This document shows positions 1 to 6,872 of a DNA stretch of 64,000 bases, in pieces. The notes beneath the pieces were generated by a model. The model saw only the letters and a program-made list of their open reading frames with translations. It was not told the origin of the DNA and made no database searches. The DNA lies in NCBI GenBank assembly GCA_017450485.1, contig JAFSTN010000024.1, positions 1 to 64,000 on the forward strand, written 5' to 3'. Within the stretch, counting starts at the first letter, position 1. Each line of letters starts with the position of its first letter. Both the position numbers and the translations under genes were made by a program. This DNA comes from Lachnospiraceae bacterium (GTDB taxonomy: Bacteria > Bacillota > Clostridia > Lachnospirales > Lachnospiraceae).

Positions 1-331
1 AGTAGGTCAGGCAATCAGCGTCATAGGGAAAACTGTTTATAAGGATAAGACATGGTATCTGCTACAAAATGATAATGAGAATCCAGACGAGAAGAGATTT
101 GTAAGTGGCAGTTTATTAAGTGAGAGCAAACCTAATTCAGGTAAAACAGGAGACAAAAAATCAATTGGTAATACAGGCACTACAAATCCAGCCCCAGCCC
201 CGCAGCCCAGTGACTGTGCAGTGGCAGATTGTGATGTATCTGATTGCGATTGGGGTGATTGTCTAAGCGGTATACCAAATGATTGTTTTGGTGGCAACTG
301 TTCGGCATCCTATTGTGCAGTAGCAGAATAA
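1..331 (+). CDS. SH3-domain protein with cysteine-rich C-terminal tail (5' partial), candidate rSAM substrate 1
   Basis: Open reading frame entering from the window edge (first full codon at position 2) and ending at TAA 329-331; 109 residues are visible. The first ~40 residues match the end of the SH3-like domain of the next gene (motifs VIGK, TWYLL, FVSGSLL). A Gly/Lys/Thr-rich linker and a NPAPAP spacer follow, then a 40-residue tail with seven Cys (visible residues 72, 77, 82, 87, 95, 100, 105). The intervals are 5,5,5,8,5,5, so five of six are C-X4-C. Each Cys is preceded by Asp, Asn or Tyr, and the first three repeats fit C-X3-D. The last residues are SYCAVAE. The N-terminus, and therefore any lipobox, lies outside the window. 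It is a tandem paralogue of the 347-1036 gene and a likely substrate of the 1133-2392 enzyme (inference). Confidence 0.8.
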   Translation, partial: VGQAISVIGKTVYKDKTWYLLQNDNENPDEKRFVSGSLLSESKPNSGKTGDKKSIGNTGTTNPAPAPQPSDCAVADCDVSDCDWGDCLSGIPNDCFGGNCSASYCAVAE

Positions 332-346
332 AGGATTATTACGCAT

Positions 347-1036
347 ATGAAAAGAAAAGAAATCGTATCAGCAATAGGTTTATCAATTTCATTAACGGTT
401 ACAGCTTGTGGTTCTACTGCTCCACAGCAAGAGCCTGTAGAAGAACCTGTAGCTGTCGAAGCAGAACAGCCTACAGAGGCACCAACGGAAGCACCTGAAC
501 CTAAGGAGAAAAAGGAAGAAACCCAAGAGCCAGTTGAGGACGAGGTAAAGGAACAACCGGAAGAAAAGAAAGAAGCACTTGTTGAAGAAGCATCTGAATA
601 TGATATAGAGCCTATGGACGATATAACTATGTGGGCTAAACAGGATTCCAATATAAGGAATAAACCTTATGTGGGTGGCAGTGAGGTCATAAGTTCTCTT
701 AAGACTGGACAGGAAGTCATTGTAATCGGCAAGGTTGTTTATAATGAAAAAACATGGTATGTACTGAAGCCTACAGAGGATTCAGAGGATAAAGAAACAG
801 AGTTTGTAAGCGGAAGCCTGTTAAGTACAAATAAGCCAACCAGCGGTGGCAACACTGGTCCCACCAAGCCCAGCACAGGCACAACAAATCCAGCTCCAGC
901 GCCAAGTGATTGTGCAGCATCATACTGTGAAAGTGACTGTGAAGGATATTGTAGTGCAGATTGCTTTAGTGATTGGACTCCATCCGATTGTGAAGCATCT
1001 TACTGCTCAGGTTCATACTGTGCAGCAGCAGAATAA
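347..1036 (+). CDS. Lipoprotein with SH3-like domain and Cys-rich tail, candidate rSAM substrate 2
   Basis: 229 residues. A short basic N-terminus and hydrophobic stretch end in a lipobox (VTAC, lipidated Cys21), so the protein should be exported and lipid-anchored. Residues 22-90 are a Glu/Pro-rich linker, residues ~93-160 an SH3-like wall-binding-type domain, and residues 161-186 a Thr/Gly/Pro linker. Residues 187-229 are a tail with eight Cys (189, 194, 198, 202, 206, 215, 220, 225; intervals 5,4,4,4,9,5,5). Every tail Cys follows Asp or Tyr, and the protein ends SYCAAAE, as its upstream paralogue ends SYCAVAE. The start is supported by AAAGGA upstream. It lies 15 bases after the first paralogue and upstream of a radical SAM/SPASM gene. 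Cys-rich tails beside SPASM enzymes usually mark ribosomal peptides that become thioether-crosslinked; that modification here is inference. Confidence 0.85.
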   Translation: MKRKEIVSAIGLSISLTVTACGSTAPQQEPVEEPVAVEAEQPTEAPTEAPEPKEKKEETQEPVEDEVKEQPEEKKEALVEEASEYDIEPMDDITMWAKQDSNIRNKPYVGGSEVISSLKTGQEVIVIGKVVYNEKTWYVLKPTEDSEDKETEFVSGSLLSTNKPTSGGNTGPTKPSTGTTNPAPAPSDCAASYCESDCEGYCSADCFSDWTPSDCEASYCSGSYCAAAE

Positions 1037-1084
1037 AGTTCATAACACAACTCCTGTGTTTATGGATAAAGTATTTACAAGTAG

Positions 1085-1118
1085 AAACAACCTGTCATGT
1101 TAAGTGACAGGTTGTTTT
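1085..1118 (+). terminator. Strong hairpin between the substrate genes and the rSAM gene (terminator/attenuator)
   Basis: A perfect 13-bp stem (1085-1097 with 1105-1117) with a 7-base loop, closed by a short T run, sits between the second Cys-tail gene and the maturase, whose ribosome-binding site follows at once. With no obvious separate promoter in the gap, it probably lets only part of the transcription reach the enzyme gene, giving many substrate and few enzyme transcripts. Confidence 0.75.
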
Positions 1119-1132
1119 GGGAGAAAGGCTGA

Positions 1133-2392
1133 ATGGAGCAATCATTATATAAGTATTCTCAATTCAATATAATAGTTGAGGAAACCAAGGAAAAGGTTCT
1201 ACTTTTCAATACATATAGTCTGCGATATAGATATCTGAACAGAGTGGATTTCCTAGACGTATATGGAAAGAACAATATTGACCTTGGAGATGTTCCTGTC
1301 AGCATCGCTGAAGATGGATTCATAGTCCCTGTATTATTAGATGAAATCCGGAGATTAAAAGATGATATACAGGCTCATCAGGAAAAAGCAGATTTCATGT
1401 TCGTTAGTATCTTTACAACGCTCGCCTGTAACTATTCCTGCGTATACTGTTTCGAGAGAGAACAAATATGTCAAAATGATTTCATGACCACAGATATAGC
1501 AGATGGAATCATAGCTTTCATACAAAGGCGGTACGCGGATCATGAGTTTAGCAAGCCATTAAAGATTAAATGGTTCGGTGGAGAGAGTCTACTCAATATG
1601 GATATCATAAGATACATTTCCAAGAAGCTTATCAGCAATAATATAGAATTTAGTGCTAAGCTATATACTAATGGTAGATTACTAACTAAAGAATTAGCAC
1701 AAGAATTAAAAGAGTTACACGTAACAGATGAAGTAGTAATTCCCATAGATGGTTTAGCTGATACATACTCAGCACTTAAAGGTTGTAAAGAGGAAGACTT
1801 TTATAAGACAATTCAAAATATCAAAGACGTAGAGGATATATTAAAAATAATCATTCATTTCAATGTGTCCGAAACAACAAAAGCTGATGTTGAACCCTTA
1901 ATGGAGCTATTAAGGGACGAGTATGAAATCAAATCTAACATCAAAGCAGTCAATGTAGCCCCACAGAATACTGATAAGATTACTGATGAGAACAGCATAT
2001 CTTTTGAGGATTTTCATAAAGCCTATGATATTCTGATGCAGTGCAAGGCTACTGGCATAAAAAGAACATATGGCTGTGAAGCTCGTCACCCGGAATACTA
2101 TGTAGTCGGAACCAAGGGAGAACTATATATCTGCGAGCATCTAATAGGTCAGGAACAATATGTTGTTGGCAATATCAAAGACCAATCAGGCAAAATTGAC
2201 AGGACAGCCACTATATGGGATACCAACAGGGTGATAGATGAATGTGGGGAATGCCCCTTGATACCCATTTGCTTAGGTCGATGTTCGAGCCAGAGATATA
2301 TAGATAATATAGATTGTGAAAGAGATAAGCGCATCGAGCTTACCAAGAAACGCATTTTAAGGCTGATGGCAGACAGGGAAAAGGAAGCGTGA
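1133..2392 (+). CDS. Radical SAM/SPASM domain protein, candidate Cys-tail maturase
   Basis: 419 residues. An N-terminal ~85-residue region resembles the recognition region seen ahead of the radical SAM core in peptide maturases. The CxxxCxxC [4Fe-4S]/SAM motif is at Cys99, Cys103 and Cys106 (CNYSCVYC), followed by a TIM-barrel-like core with a WFGGES glycine-rich motif. The C-terminal ~100 residues carry a complete SPASM pattern: a Cys, then GELYIC, then C-x2-C-x5-C-x3-C (ECGECPLIPICLGRC) and a last Cys, enough for two auxiliary Fe-S clusters. SPASM enzymes of this architecture install thioether or C-C crosslinks in ribosomal peptides (ranthipeptide and sactipeptide maturases) or activate sulfatases; no sulfatase is seen here. 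The adjacent Cys-tail proteins are the obvious substrates (inference). ATG at 1133 follows a GGGAGAAAGG site. Confidence 0.85.
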   Translation: MEQSLYKYSQFNIIVEETKEKVLLFNTYSLRYRYLNRVDFLDVYGKNNIDLGDVPVSIAEDGFIVPVLLDEIRRLKDDIQAHQEKADFMFVSIFTTLACNYSCVYCFEREQICQNDFMTTDIADGIIAFIQRRYADHEFSKPLKIKWFGGESLLNMDIIRYISKKLISNNIEFSAKLYTNGRLLTKELAQELKELHVTDEVVIPIDGLADTYSALKGCKEEDFYKTIQNIKDVEDILKIIIHFNVSETTKADVEPLMELLRDEYEIKSNIKAVNVAPQNTDKITDENSISFEDFHKAYDILMQCKATGIKRTYGCEARHPEYYVVGTKGELYICEHLIGQEQYVVGNIKDQSGKIDRTATIWDTNRVIDECGECPLIPICLGRCSSQRYIDNIDCERDKRIELTKKRILRLMADREKEA

Positions 2393-2510
2393 CCGGAGGG
2401 CTTGTTGGTTTGTGAATAATATATGAAGTCCTTGCAATCAGTCCCTGTTGCTCTATAATGTAGGTAGAGATAGTATACAAGCAACCTTGAAGAGAGGAGG
2501 CATGGAAGGT

Positions 2511-2789
2511 ATGACAGCTACAGCTAATGAGCAAGTGCAGAACGGGATATTTTTTTATGATACTCCGTTGAAAACAGATAGATATAAATTCCTGTATGAG
2601 CATCTTGACTGTGACAGTATCGTTGAAGCTGATGAGGATGCTGATGAAAGAATGGTAAGCGTTATAGCAAGGGCTATTGCAGGAGAGTTTAATAAAAGAC
2701 TGGAAGATCTGTTTTATGAACGTGGATATGAGGGAAGATACCTTATTATGCAGGGCATAGACAGCAAGGAGGTCAACAGCATTGACTAA
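2511..2789 (+). CDS. Small unknown protein in the rSAM locus
   Basis: I do not recognise this protein. The preferred start is ATG 2511, with GGAGG at 2496-2500 ten bases upstream, giving 92 residues. ATG 2502 is too close to that site, and an in-frame start at 2448 has none. It is soluble-looking, acidic and mostly helical, with an acidic patch EADEDADER near the middle; no membrane segment or Cys cluster is visible. It overlaps the next gene by 8 bases, so the two are probably translationally coupled and may act together. Position suggests a role in the Cys-tail system such as substrate recognition or protease partner; this is a guess from context. Confidence 0.7.
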   Translation: MTATANEQVQNGIFFYDTPLKTDRYKFLYEHLDCDSIVEADEDADERMVSVIARAIAGEFNKRLEDLFYERGYEGRYLIMQGIDSKEVNSID

Positions 2790-3285
2790 GGCTATCTATA
2801 CCGGCTCCGCCTACCACATGGCTGGAGGAAACATTGTTAAGAATAAGGTTCTGCATTTTAAGTTCGATACTAGTGCAACTTCCACCTTTGTTACATTAGG
2901 TGCACTGAATAAAGATATCAAACAAACCGAAGAGGAAATACAGAGAGTATTTAAAAGGTGCAGAGATAATGGTGTGATTGCAAACAATTATATATCCGCA
3001 TCAGGGCAGGAGATGTTTGCAGTCAAGTGTTATGCAGAAAATGTCACTATGGGAAAGATATTTCTGCCAAGGTTTTATTACTGGCTGTCACCTATGGTAG
3101 ATAACAGGAAGCTCCTGCTTGGGGATGATTTTATAAGATTCTGTGATTTTAAGCACGCTCCTGAGAGCGATATCATTATTGAGGATTTTAAGGTTGACGA
3201 TTATATCAGCTTTAACAGCAAGATAAACCCGACCGACTGTATTTCACAGAATGAGATACTTGATATGATTGCAAACGAGCAATAG
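2782..3285 (+). CDS. Retropepsin-like aspartic protease candidate
   Basis: 167 residues from TTG 2782, chosen because AAGGAGG at 2766-2772 is well spaced and no better start exists. Residues 27-33 read KFDTSAT, matching the D-[TS]-[GS]-A catalytic loop of retropepsin-fold (clan AA) proteases with catalytic Asp29. About 80 residues later LLGDDFI (112-118) matches the conserved hydrophobic-hydrophobic-Gly 'LLGxDFL' segment of the same fold. Length and order fit a single-domain bacterial retropepsin, which would act as a dimer. No signal peptide is seen, so it should be cytosolic. A protease beside a RiPP-like substrate and maturase could trim the tail or leader. The family call is by motif only; substitution of DTGA by DTSA is tolerated in the family. 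Confidence 0.55.
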   Translation: MTKAIYTGSAYHMAGGNIVKNKVLHFKFDTSATSTFVTLGALNKDIKQTEEEIQRVFKRCRDNGVIANNYISASGQEMFAVKCYAENVTMGKIFLPRFYYWLSPMVDNRKLLLGDDFIRFCDFKHAPESDIIIEDFKVDDYISFNSKINPTDCISQNEILDMIANEQ

Positions 3286-3315
3286 AAATATAATAAGACA
3301 TTATGATTGTTTGAT

Positions 3316-3343
3316 ACCCTGTCAGCATTGGCAGGGTGTTTTT
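3316..3343 (+). terminator. Rho-independent terminator ending the rSAM locus
   Basis: An 8-bp stem (ACCCTGTC with GGCAGGGT, one G-T pair) with a 6-base loop is followed by GTTTTT. It lies 30 bases after the protease stop and marks the end of the Cys-tail/rSAM transcript. Confidence 0.75.
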
Positions 3344-3501
3344 ATGTCCGTCAATCTCCCTAAAAATCAGCGCATTCAGGCGATAATCTCCTTGCATTAT
3401 CACATCTTGCTCTCCTCAATATGTCAGCGTTAGGATTGCCCTGCAATTAAGGGAATGGAATCATTTCCGTAACAGTTTGAATAATAATGGAGGGCTATGT
3501 T

Positions 3502-4083
3502 ATGTGTAAGATGAATGTGGTAGTAAACAGGGTTATGCTTGGCAACAGGGAGCTTGGCTGGGAGACTTGGAACGGCAAGAACATCGAGGAATACACCTCG
3601 AAGCAGTTGCAGGACATGATAAGGGGTGGCAAGGATAAGGTTTACGGTCTGTGCCTTGGCAAGGACGGAGAACTGGAAGCAGACGCTGAAGGCTTTTTTA
3701 CTACTTCTGTTATGGAACACAGGCACATAGGAAACTACAGACCTATGGACAGTGAGAGTCTTGTCAATATGGCCTATATCTGCTATGGAACGGATAAGGT
3801 TGAAGGCAAGACGGTTTATAAGTGCATTTCCAACAAGTTCGAGCAGGTGAACCTTACTGATGAACAGATTAAGGCTTACCTGACCTTAGGGGTGCTGACT
3901 GGTGGGGCAAGGCTTAAGGACGGTAGGATTGAGGTTGCAAAGGTTGAAGTTGTTGTGAAAAAACCGGAAGAGAAACCTGTTGAGCCTGCAAAGGATGTGA
4001 ATAAGCCTGAAGTGAAGAAAGATGATAAGAATGCTGTTACGCCTGTGACTAAGGATACAGCTAAGGGCAAAGGGGGTAAGTGA
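3502..4083 (+). CDS. Unknown element protein with charged Pro/Lys/Glu tail
   Basis: Not recognised. The start is placed at ATG 3502 because GGAGGG (3489-3494) lies seven bases before it; the longer frame from 3487 starts inside that site. 193 residues: a compact N-terminal ~150 residues rich in Gly, Tyr and Met, then a disordered Lys/Pro/Glu/Val tail (repeated KPEEKP, KPEVKK) ending GKGGK. No signal peptide or membrane segment is seen. Two bases separate it from the small membrane protein at 4086, so they form an operon. It probably belongs to the element's maintenance or accessory functions; no function can be assigned. Confidence 0.7.
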   Translation: MCKMNVVVNRVMLGNRELGWETWNGKNIEEYTSKQLQDMIRGGKDKVYGLCLGKDGELEADAEGFFTTSVMEHRHIGNYRPMDSESLVNMAYICYGTDKVEGKTVYKCISNKFEQVNLTDEQIKAYLTLGVLTGGARLKDGRIEVAKVEVVVKKPEEKPVEPAKDVNKPEVKKDDKNAVTPVTKDTAKGKGGK

Positions 4084-4085
4084 TT

Positions 4086-4232
4086 ATGGATGCAGTAGGA
4101 GTTATCATTATTATCACAGCTGTTCAGATATGGACGGTCTGCCAGCTGTATATCTTAAAGAACATTGCTCGTGTAGCAAGATGGTTCGTAAGAGTTGTGC
4201 TTAAGGACGAGGAGAATGCTGATAAGGGCTGA
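4086..4232 (+). CDS. 48-residue small membrane protein
   Basis: A short ORF starting at ATG 4086 and ending at TGA 4230-4232. A G-rich ribosome-binding site lies about nine bases upstream, in the end of the preceding gene. The protein has one hydrophobic segment at residues ~4-25 (VGVIIIITAVQIW onward) followed by a basic, amphipathic stretch and a short acidic end (KDEENADKG). It would sit in the membrane with a positively charged cytoplasmic side. A strong terminator follows, closing the two-gene unit. Function unknown; size and shape fit small holin-like or regulatory membrane peptides, but nothing specific supports either. Confidence 0.6.
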   Translation: MDAVGVIIIITAVQIWTVCQLYILKNIARVARWFVRVVLKDEENADKG

Positions 4233-4272
4233 ATTGTAGGTGCACTTACAAAAAATATCAATGAATAGTAAG

Positions 4273-4308
4273 TCCCACCTGATGAAAGACAAGTCAGGTG
4301 GGATTTTT
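4273..4308 (+). terminator. Rho-independent terminator
   Basis: A perfect 10-bp stem (TCCCACCTGA with TCAGGTGGGA) with an 11-base loop is followed by five T. It ends the 3502-4232 transcript. Confidence 0.85.
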
Positions 4309-4381
4309 CCATACATACAATAATTGCACTGATTAAGGCATACGAGTGAATTCAGATAAATTAAACGGAGGTAAGTAAGGC

Positions 4382-4636
4382 ATGAGGAAATATTGTTATC
4401 AGCAAGACCTGTCGGTAATGGATGAAAATGCAAATCCCATAAGCACACTGCGTTCAAGGATATATATTGATGCCATGAATATAGGTGAGGATGCTGTACT
4501 GGAGACGCTGGAGGAATACGGAAAGCATTTTGTTGGGCTGATAGGCAGGGATGTATTTTTAACAAAGGGTGATGATGATCTTAACCGGCTTAATGATATG
4601 CTTGGTTCGTGTGGGAATGGAGGTGTTGCGTTATGA
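4382..4636 (+). CDS. Small unknown element protein
   Basis: 84 residues from ATG 4382, preceded by GGAGG about ten bases away. A soluble alpha/beta-looking protein with no recognisable motif; the middle (GEDAVLETLEEYGKHFVGLIGRD) looks like helix followed by strand. Its last codons overlap the next gene in an ATGA arrangement, showing translational coupling. Not assigned to any family. It is probably an accessory or regulatory protein of the integrated element. Confidence 0.65.
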   Translation: MRKYCYQQDLSVMDENANPISTLRSRIYIDAMNIGEDAVLETLEEYGKHFVGLIGRDVFLTKGDDDLNRLNDMLGSCGNGGVAL

Positions 4637-4830
4637 GGGGCAACAGTTTCAGGCTTGTGCCAAAGATGATTGACAATGTCACGTTTGGCATATGGGCTGT
4701 TGATACCAGTGGATATTGTAAGCAGATAGGAGCATTCAACGTGCCTAATGACGGTCAGATGAACGACAACTTGGAAGCGGCGCAAGCAATATGTGATGTG
4801 TTAAAGAAACGGATTCGGAAGAGTGTTTAG
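4633..4830 (+). CDS. Small unknown element protein
   Basis: 65 residues. ATG 4633 is chosen over the longer frame from 4609 because GGAGG (4619-4623) is nine bases upstream and the start overlaps the previous stop (ATGA). The sequence has one compact domain (FGIWAVDTSGYCKQIGAF) and a basic C-terminal helix ending KKRIRKSV. It is coupled to the 84-residue gene and probably functions with it. No family recognised. Confidence 0.6.
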   Translation: MRGNSFRLVPKMIDNVTFGIWAVDTSGYCKQIGAFNVPNDGQMNDNLEAAQAICDVLKKRIRKSV

Positions 4831-4860
4831 CAGGACACCTGTGTTTGTATCCTCTGTATG

Positions 4861-4904
4861 AAGAGAGCGGTTGCATCGTTATGATGTTGACTGCTCTCTT
4901 TGTC
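4861..4904 (+). terminator. Hairpin, probable weak terminator
   Basis: An 11-bp stem (AAGAGAGCGGT with ACTGCTCTCTT, one G-T pair) lies 30 bases after the stop at 4830. The T run is short (TTTGT), so termination may be incomplete. Confidence 0.5.
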
Positions 4905-5410
4905 TGTAAAAATGGTATTACATAGGGAATAATTTTGTCTTGGATATTTGATTCTGGAGAGGATGACAAAGGGAAAAATATTTTTAGGGGACAATTTCGG
5001 TAGATTTTGATGGAAAATAGGGGGTATGGAAGATATATAAGGTATGAATGGTGCTGAAATTGGATACAGGCATAAAATGAACTGGTAGATAAATATAAGA
5101 AGCGTAAAGAGATTTTGTTCATAAAATATTAACAATTTTTCTCTTGACAAGCCCCAAACGAACATCATTGTAAAAACCCCATGATTCATTGATTTTTATG
5201 TTCATAAACGTCATTTTGACATGAGGACTCATTGAGCTAAATATATGAGGATTTTGAAAAACCCCAATTTGCTATGATGGTATCAGAGGAGCACAAGAAA
5301 GCACCTCAGAAAAAATCTTAATGCGCAGAGAGATTTTTATCACACACTGTTGACAGGGGATGGACGTAGCGGTACACTCCCACCCCATTTAGAAAGTGAG
5401 GATAAAAGTT
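4905..5410 (+). promoter_or_regulatory. Integrase upstream region with candidate promoters
   Basis: About 500 bases without a supported gene. Two exact TTGACA boxes occur at 5144-5149 and 5216-5221, each with only weak -10 candidates downstream (TTGTAA near 5168; AATATA near 5240). A short recurring word (AACCCCA) appears near 5176 and 5260. A stem of eight bases (AAAAATCT with AGATTTTT) lies around 5310-5338, shortly before the integrase, and could act as an attenuator or recombinase-arm site. The region fits an integrase control and arm-binding segment, but no single element is proven. Confidence 0.4.
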
Positions 5411-6757
5411 ATGATGAATAAGGTTTTATCGAATGAGCTTATGGTTTCACTCAATGGAATAGTAAACAAGGTGGATTTGGCTTATGAGGAGGTAGTGCCT
5501 GAAGTCAATGTTTACACAAATAACACCAAGACTTCATCAGGCAGAACAAGACTTACCATAGTAATAGGTCTGCATGATGCTGTAGGTTATCCTGACAGAG
5601 CAAGGTTCAGTGTTTCACTGCCTAAGGATACATCTGCCAAGGAAGTAAAGAACCAGCGTAAGATGATTGAGAGCAAATTATCTGATATTCTCAAAGAGAA
5701 GTATGATTCTTATGAGCATCATGATTTTCTGAAGTCCCTTGAATTATTTGTAGCTTCAAAAAGAGGGGAAATGAGGGACAGCAGTGTTGACAGCTATGAA
5801 TACAGAATGAAAAAGGTTGTACAGTATTTTAATCGGTTTCATTATTCTGTTGAGTCCATATCACCCAGGGTCATAAAGGAATTCATTGACTGGATGAAAA
5901 AATCAGGCAAGGGCAATAATACAGGTTTATCATACAGGACAATCAAGGATACGCATGGATTATTATATGGCTTCTTCAAAGACCAGATAAATCAGGAGGT
6001 CATAACCATTAACCCCTGTGAGCATACAGAACTTCCTCACGATAATAAGCCCAATGTGGAAGCAGATGATGTACGCTGGCTTAACCTTGATGAGTATAAT
6101 AACCTCATGGACTGGCTTGTGAAGTATAAGGATGATTACTCCTGCCCTTTTTGGAAGCTTTATGATATGATAAGGCTGACAATATATAGTGGAATGCGCA
6201 AGGAAGAAATACTTGCCTTACAGTGGGATGCTGTGGATTTTGAGGGTGGTCACTTTGAGATAAAAAGGACACGTACCAAGGGCAAGAAAATATATGATAT
6301 TGACGATGTCAAGAGCCCTGCAAGCCACAGGTCTTATCCCATTACAGAAGAGGTTGAGGACTTACTGCTCGGACTTAAGAAAAGGACTGAAGATGAGTGC
6401 AGCAACAGCAAGTATGTATTCAGCTGGTCAGAAAAAGACTCAAACCGTTGGGAAGGTCGTTCTGCAGGCAGTCCATATGACCCTGACTATATCAGTGACA
6501 TAATGAACAAGCTTATAAAGAGATACAAGAAAGAAACAGGAACTGACCTTGATGGTATTACGTTCCACAAACTCCGCCACAGCTGTTGTTCTATCCTTTA
6601 TGATAAGGGCTGGAGCCTTGGAGAGGTTCAGCAGTGGCTTGGACATGAAGATAGTGAAGTAACTAAGAGAATATATCTTCATAAGCAGGAAGCATGGAAA
6701 GACAGCAAGGCACAGGATTTGAAATTTCTTTGGAAAAAACACAATGAGGTGAACTGA
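5411..6757 (+). CDS. Tyrosine recombinase / site-specific integrase
   Basis: 448 residues from ATG 5411, nine bases after GAGG; a GTG at 5396 would start inside that site. There is an N-terminal arm-binding region, then a SAM-like core-binding domain (about residues 105-205: KSLELFVASKRGEMRDSSV onward), then the catalytic domain. The catalytic set is visible: Arg263 (SGMRKEE), H-x-L-R at His386/Arg389 (FHKLRHS), His412 (LGHED) and nucleophile Tyr422 (RIYLH). The enzyme catalyses integration and excision at the adjacent tRNA-Pro. Gene end, hairpin and tRNA 3' end lie within 26 bases, as expected for the attachment end of an integrated element. The set is complete, so the enzyme may be active. 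Confidence 0.9.
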   Translation: MMNKVLSNELMVSLNGIVNKVDLAYEEVVPEVNVYTNNTKTSSGRTRLTIVIGLHDAVGYPDRARFSVSLPKDTSAKEVKNQRKMIESKLSDILKEKYDSYEHHDFLKSLELFVASKRGEMRDSSVDSYEYRMKKVVQYFNRFHYSVESISPRVIKEFIDWMKKSGKGNNTGLSYRTIKDTHGLLYGFFKDQINQEVITINPCEHTELPHDNKPNVEADDVRWLNLDEYNNLMDWLVKYKDDYSCPFWKLYDMIRLTIYSGMRKEEILALQWDAVDFEGGHFEIKRTRTKGKKIYDIDDVKSPASHRSYPITEEVEDLLLGLKKRTEDECSNSKYVFSWSEKDSNRWEGRSAGSPYDPDYISDIMNKLIKRYKKETGTDLDGITFHKLRHSCCSILYDKGWSLGEVQQWLGHEDSEVTKRIYLHKQEAWKDSKAQDLKFLWKKHNEVN

Positions 6758-6774
6758 TTTTGTCACCTCATTGT
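6741..6774 (+). repeat. 12-bp inverted repeat spanning the integrase stop codon
   Basis: A perfect 12-bp stem (6741-6752 with 6763-6774) with a 10-base loop that contains the integrase TGA. There is no T run behind it, so it is unlikely to be a simple terminator. Sitting between the integrase and the tRNA 3' end, it may be an mRNA-stabilising end or part of the recombination site. Confidence 0.55.
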
Positions 6775-6782
6775 CACACGAG

Positions 6783-6856
6783 TCGGGGTGACGTGATTTG
6801 AACACGCGACCTCTTCGTCCCGAACGAAGCGCTCTACCAAGCTGAGCCACACCCCG
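6783..6856 (-). tRNA. tRNA-Pro (anticodon CGG)
   Basis: A 74-base cloverleaf read on the minus strand. The acceptor is CGGGGTG paired with CACCCCG plus discriminator A; the anticodon stem CTTCG/CGAAG encloses loop TTCGGGA, giving anticodon CGG (reads CCG). The T-arm GTTCAAATC is intact, and CCA is not encoded. Its 3' end faces the integrase, so this gene is the attachment site of the element. A promoter-like TTGATT-16-TATAAT lies just upstream on the same strand. Confidence 0.93.
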
Positions 6857-6872
6857 AATTGTTGATTTTATG

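Larger units (their letters stand above)
1..6790. mobile_element. Integrative element (right, integrase-proximal part) in tRNA-Pro
   Basis: A tyrosine recombinase gene ends 25 bases from the 3' end of a tRNA-Pro gene, the classic layout of a site-specific integrative element. The cargo to its left is a set of short, closely packed plus-strand genes, none recognisable as core genes, with visibly more AT-rich codon use than the housekeeping genes beyond 7.2 kb. The cargo includes the Cys-tail/radical SAM locus. The left end and the second attachment site lie outside the window, so size and class (ICE, satellite, genomic island) cannot be decided. No conjugation, capsid or relaxase gene is visible in this part. 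Confidence 0.75.

Noticed and set aside
846-1103. 85-codon plus-strand frame overlapping the Cys-tail gene
   Set aside because: Reading-frame shadow of the Cys-tail repeat; no ribosome-binding site and composition dominated by Gln/Val/His from the repeat.
1-6790. Prophage assignment for the element
   Set aside because: No capsid, terminase, portal or lysis gene is visible in the part within the window.
6440-6850. 136-codon minus-strand frame running through the tRNA and integrase end
   Set aside because: Its start is tRNA sequence (MAQLGRALRSG is a well-known translated tRNA artefact), and the integrase on the other strand explains the rest.
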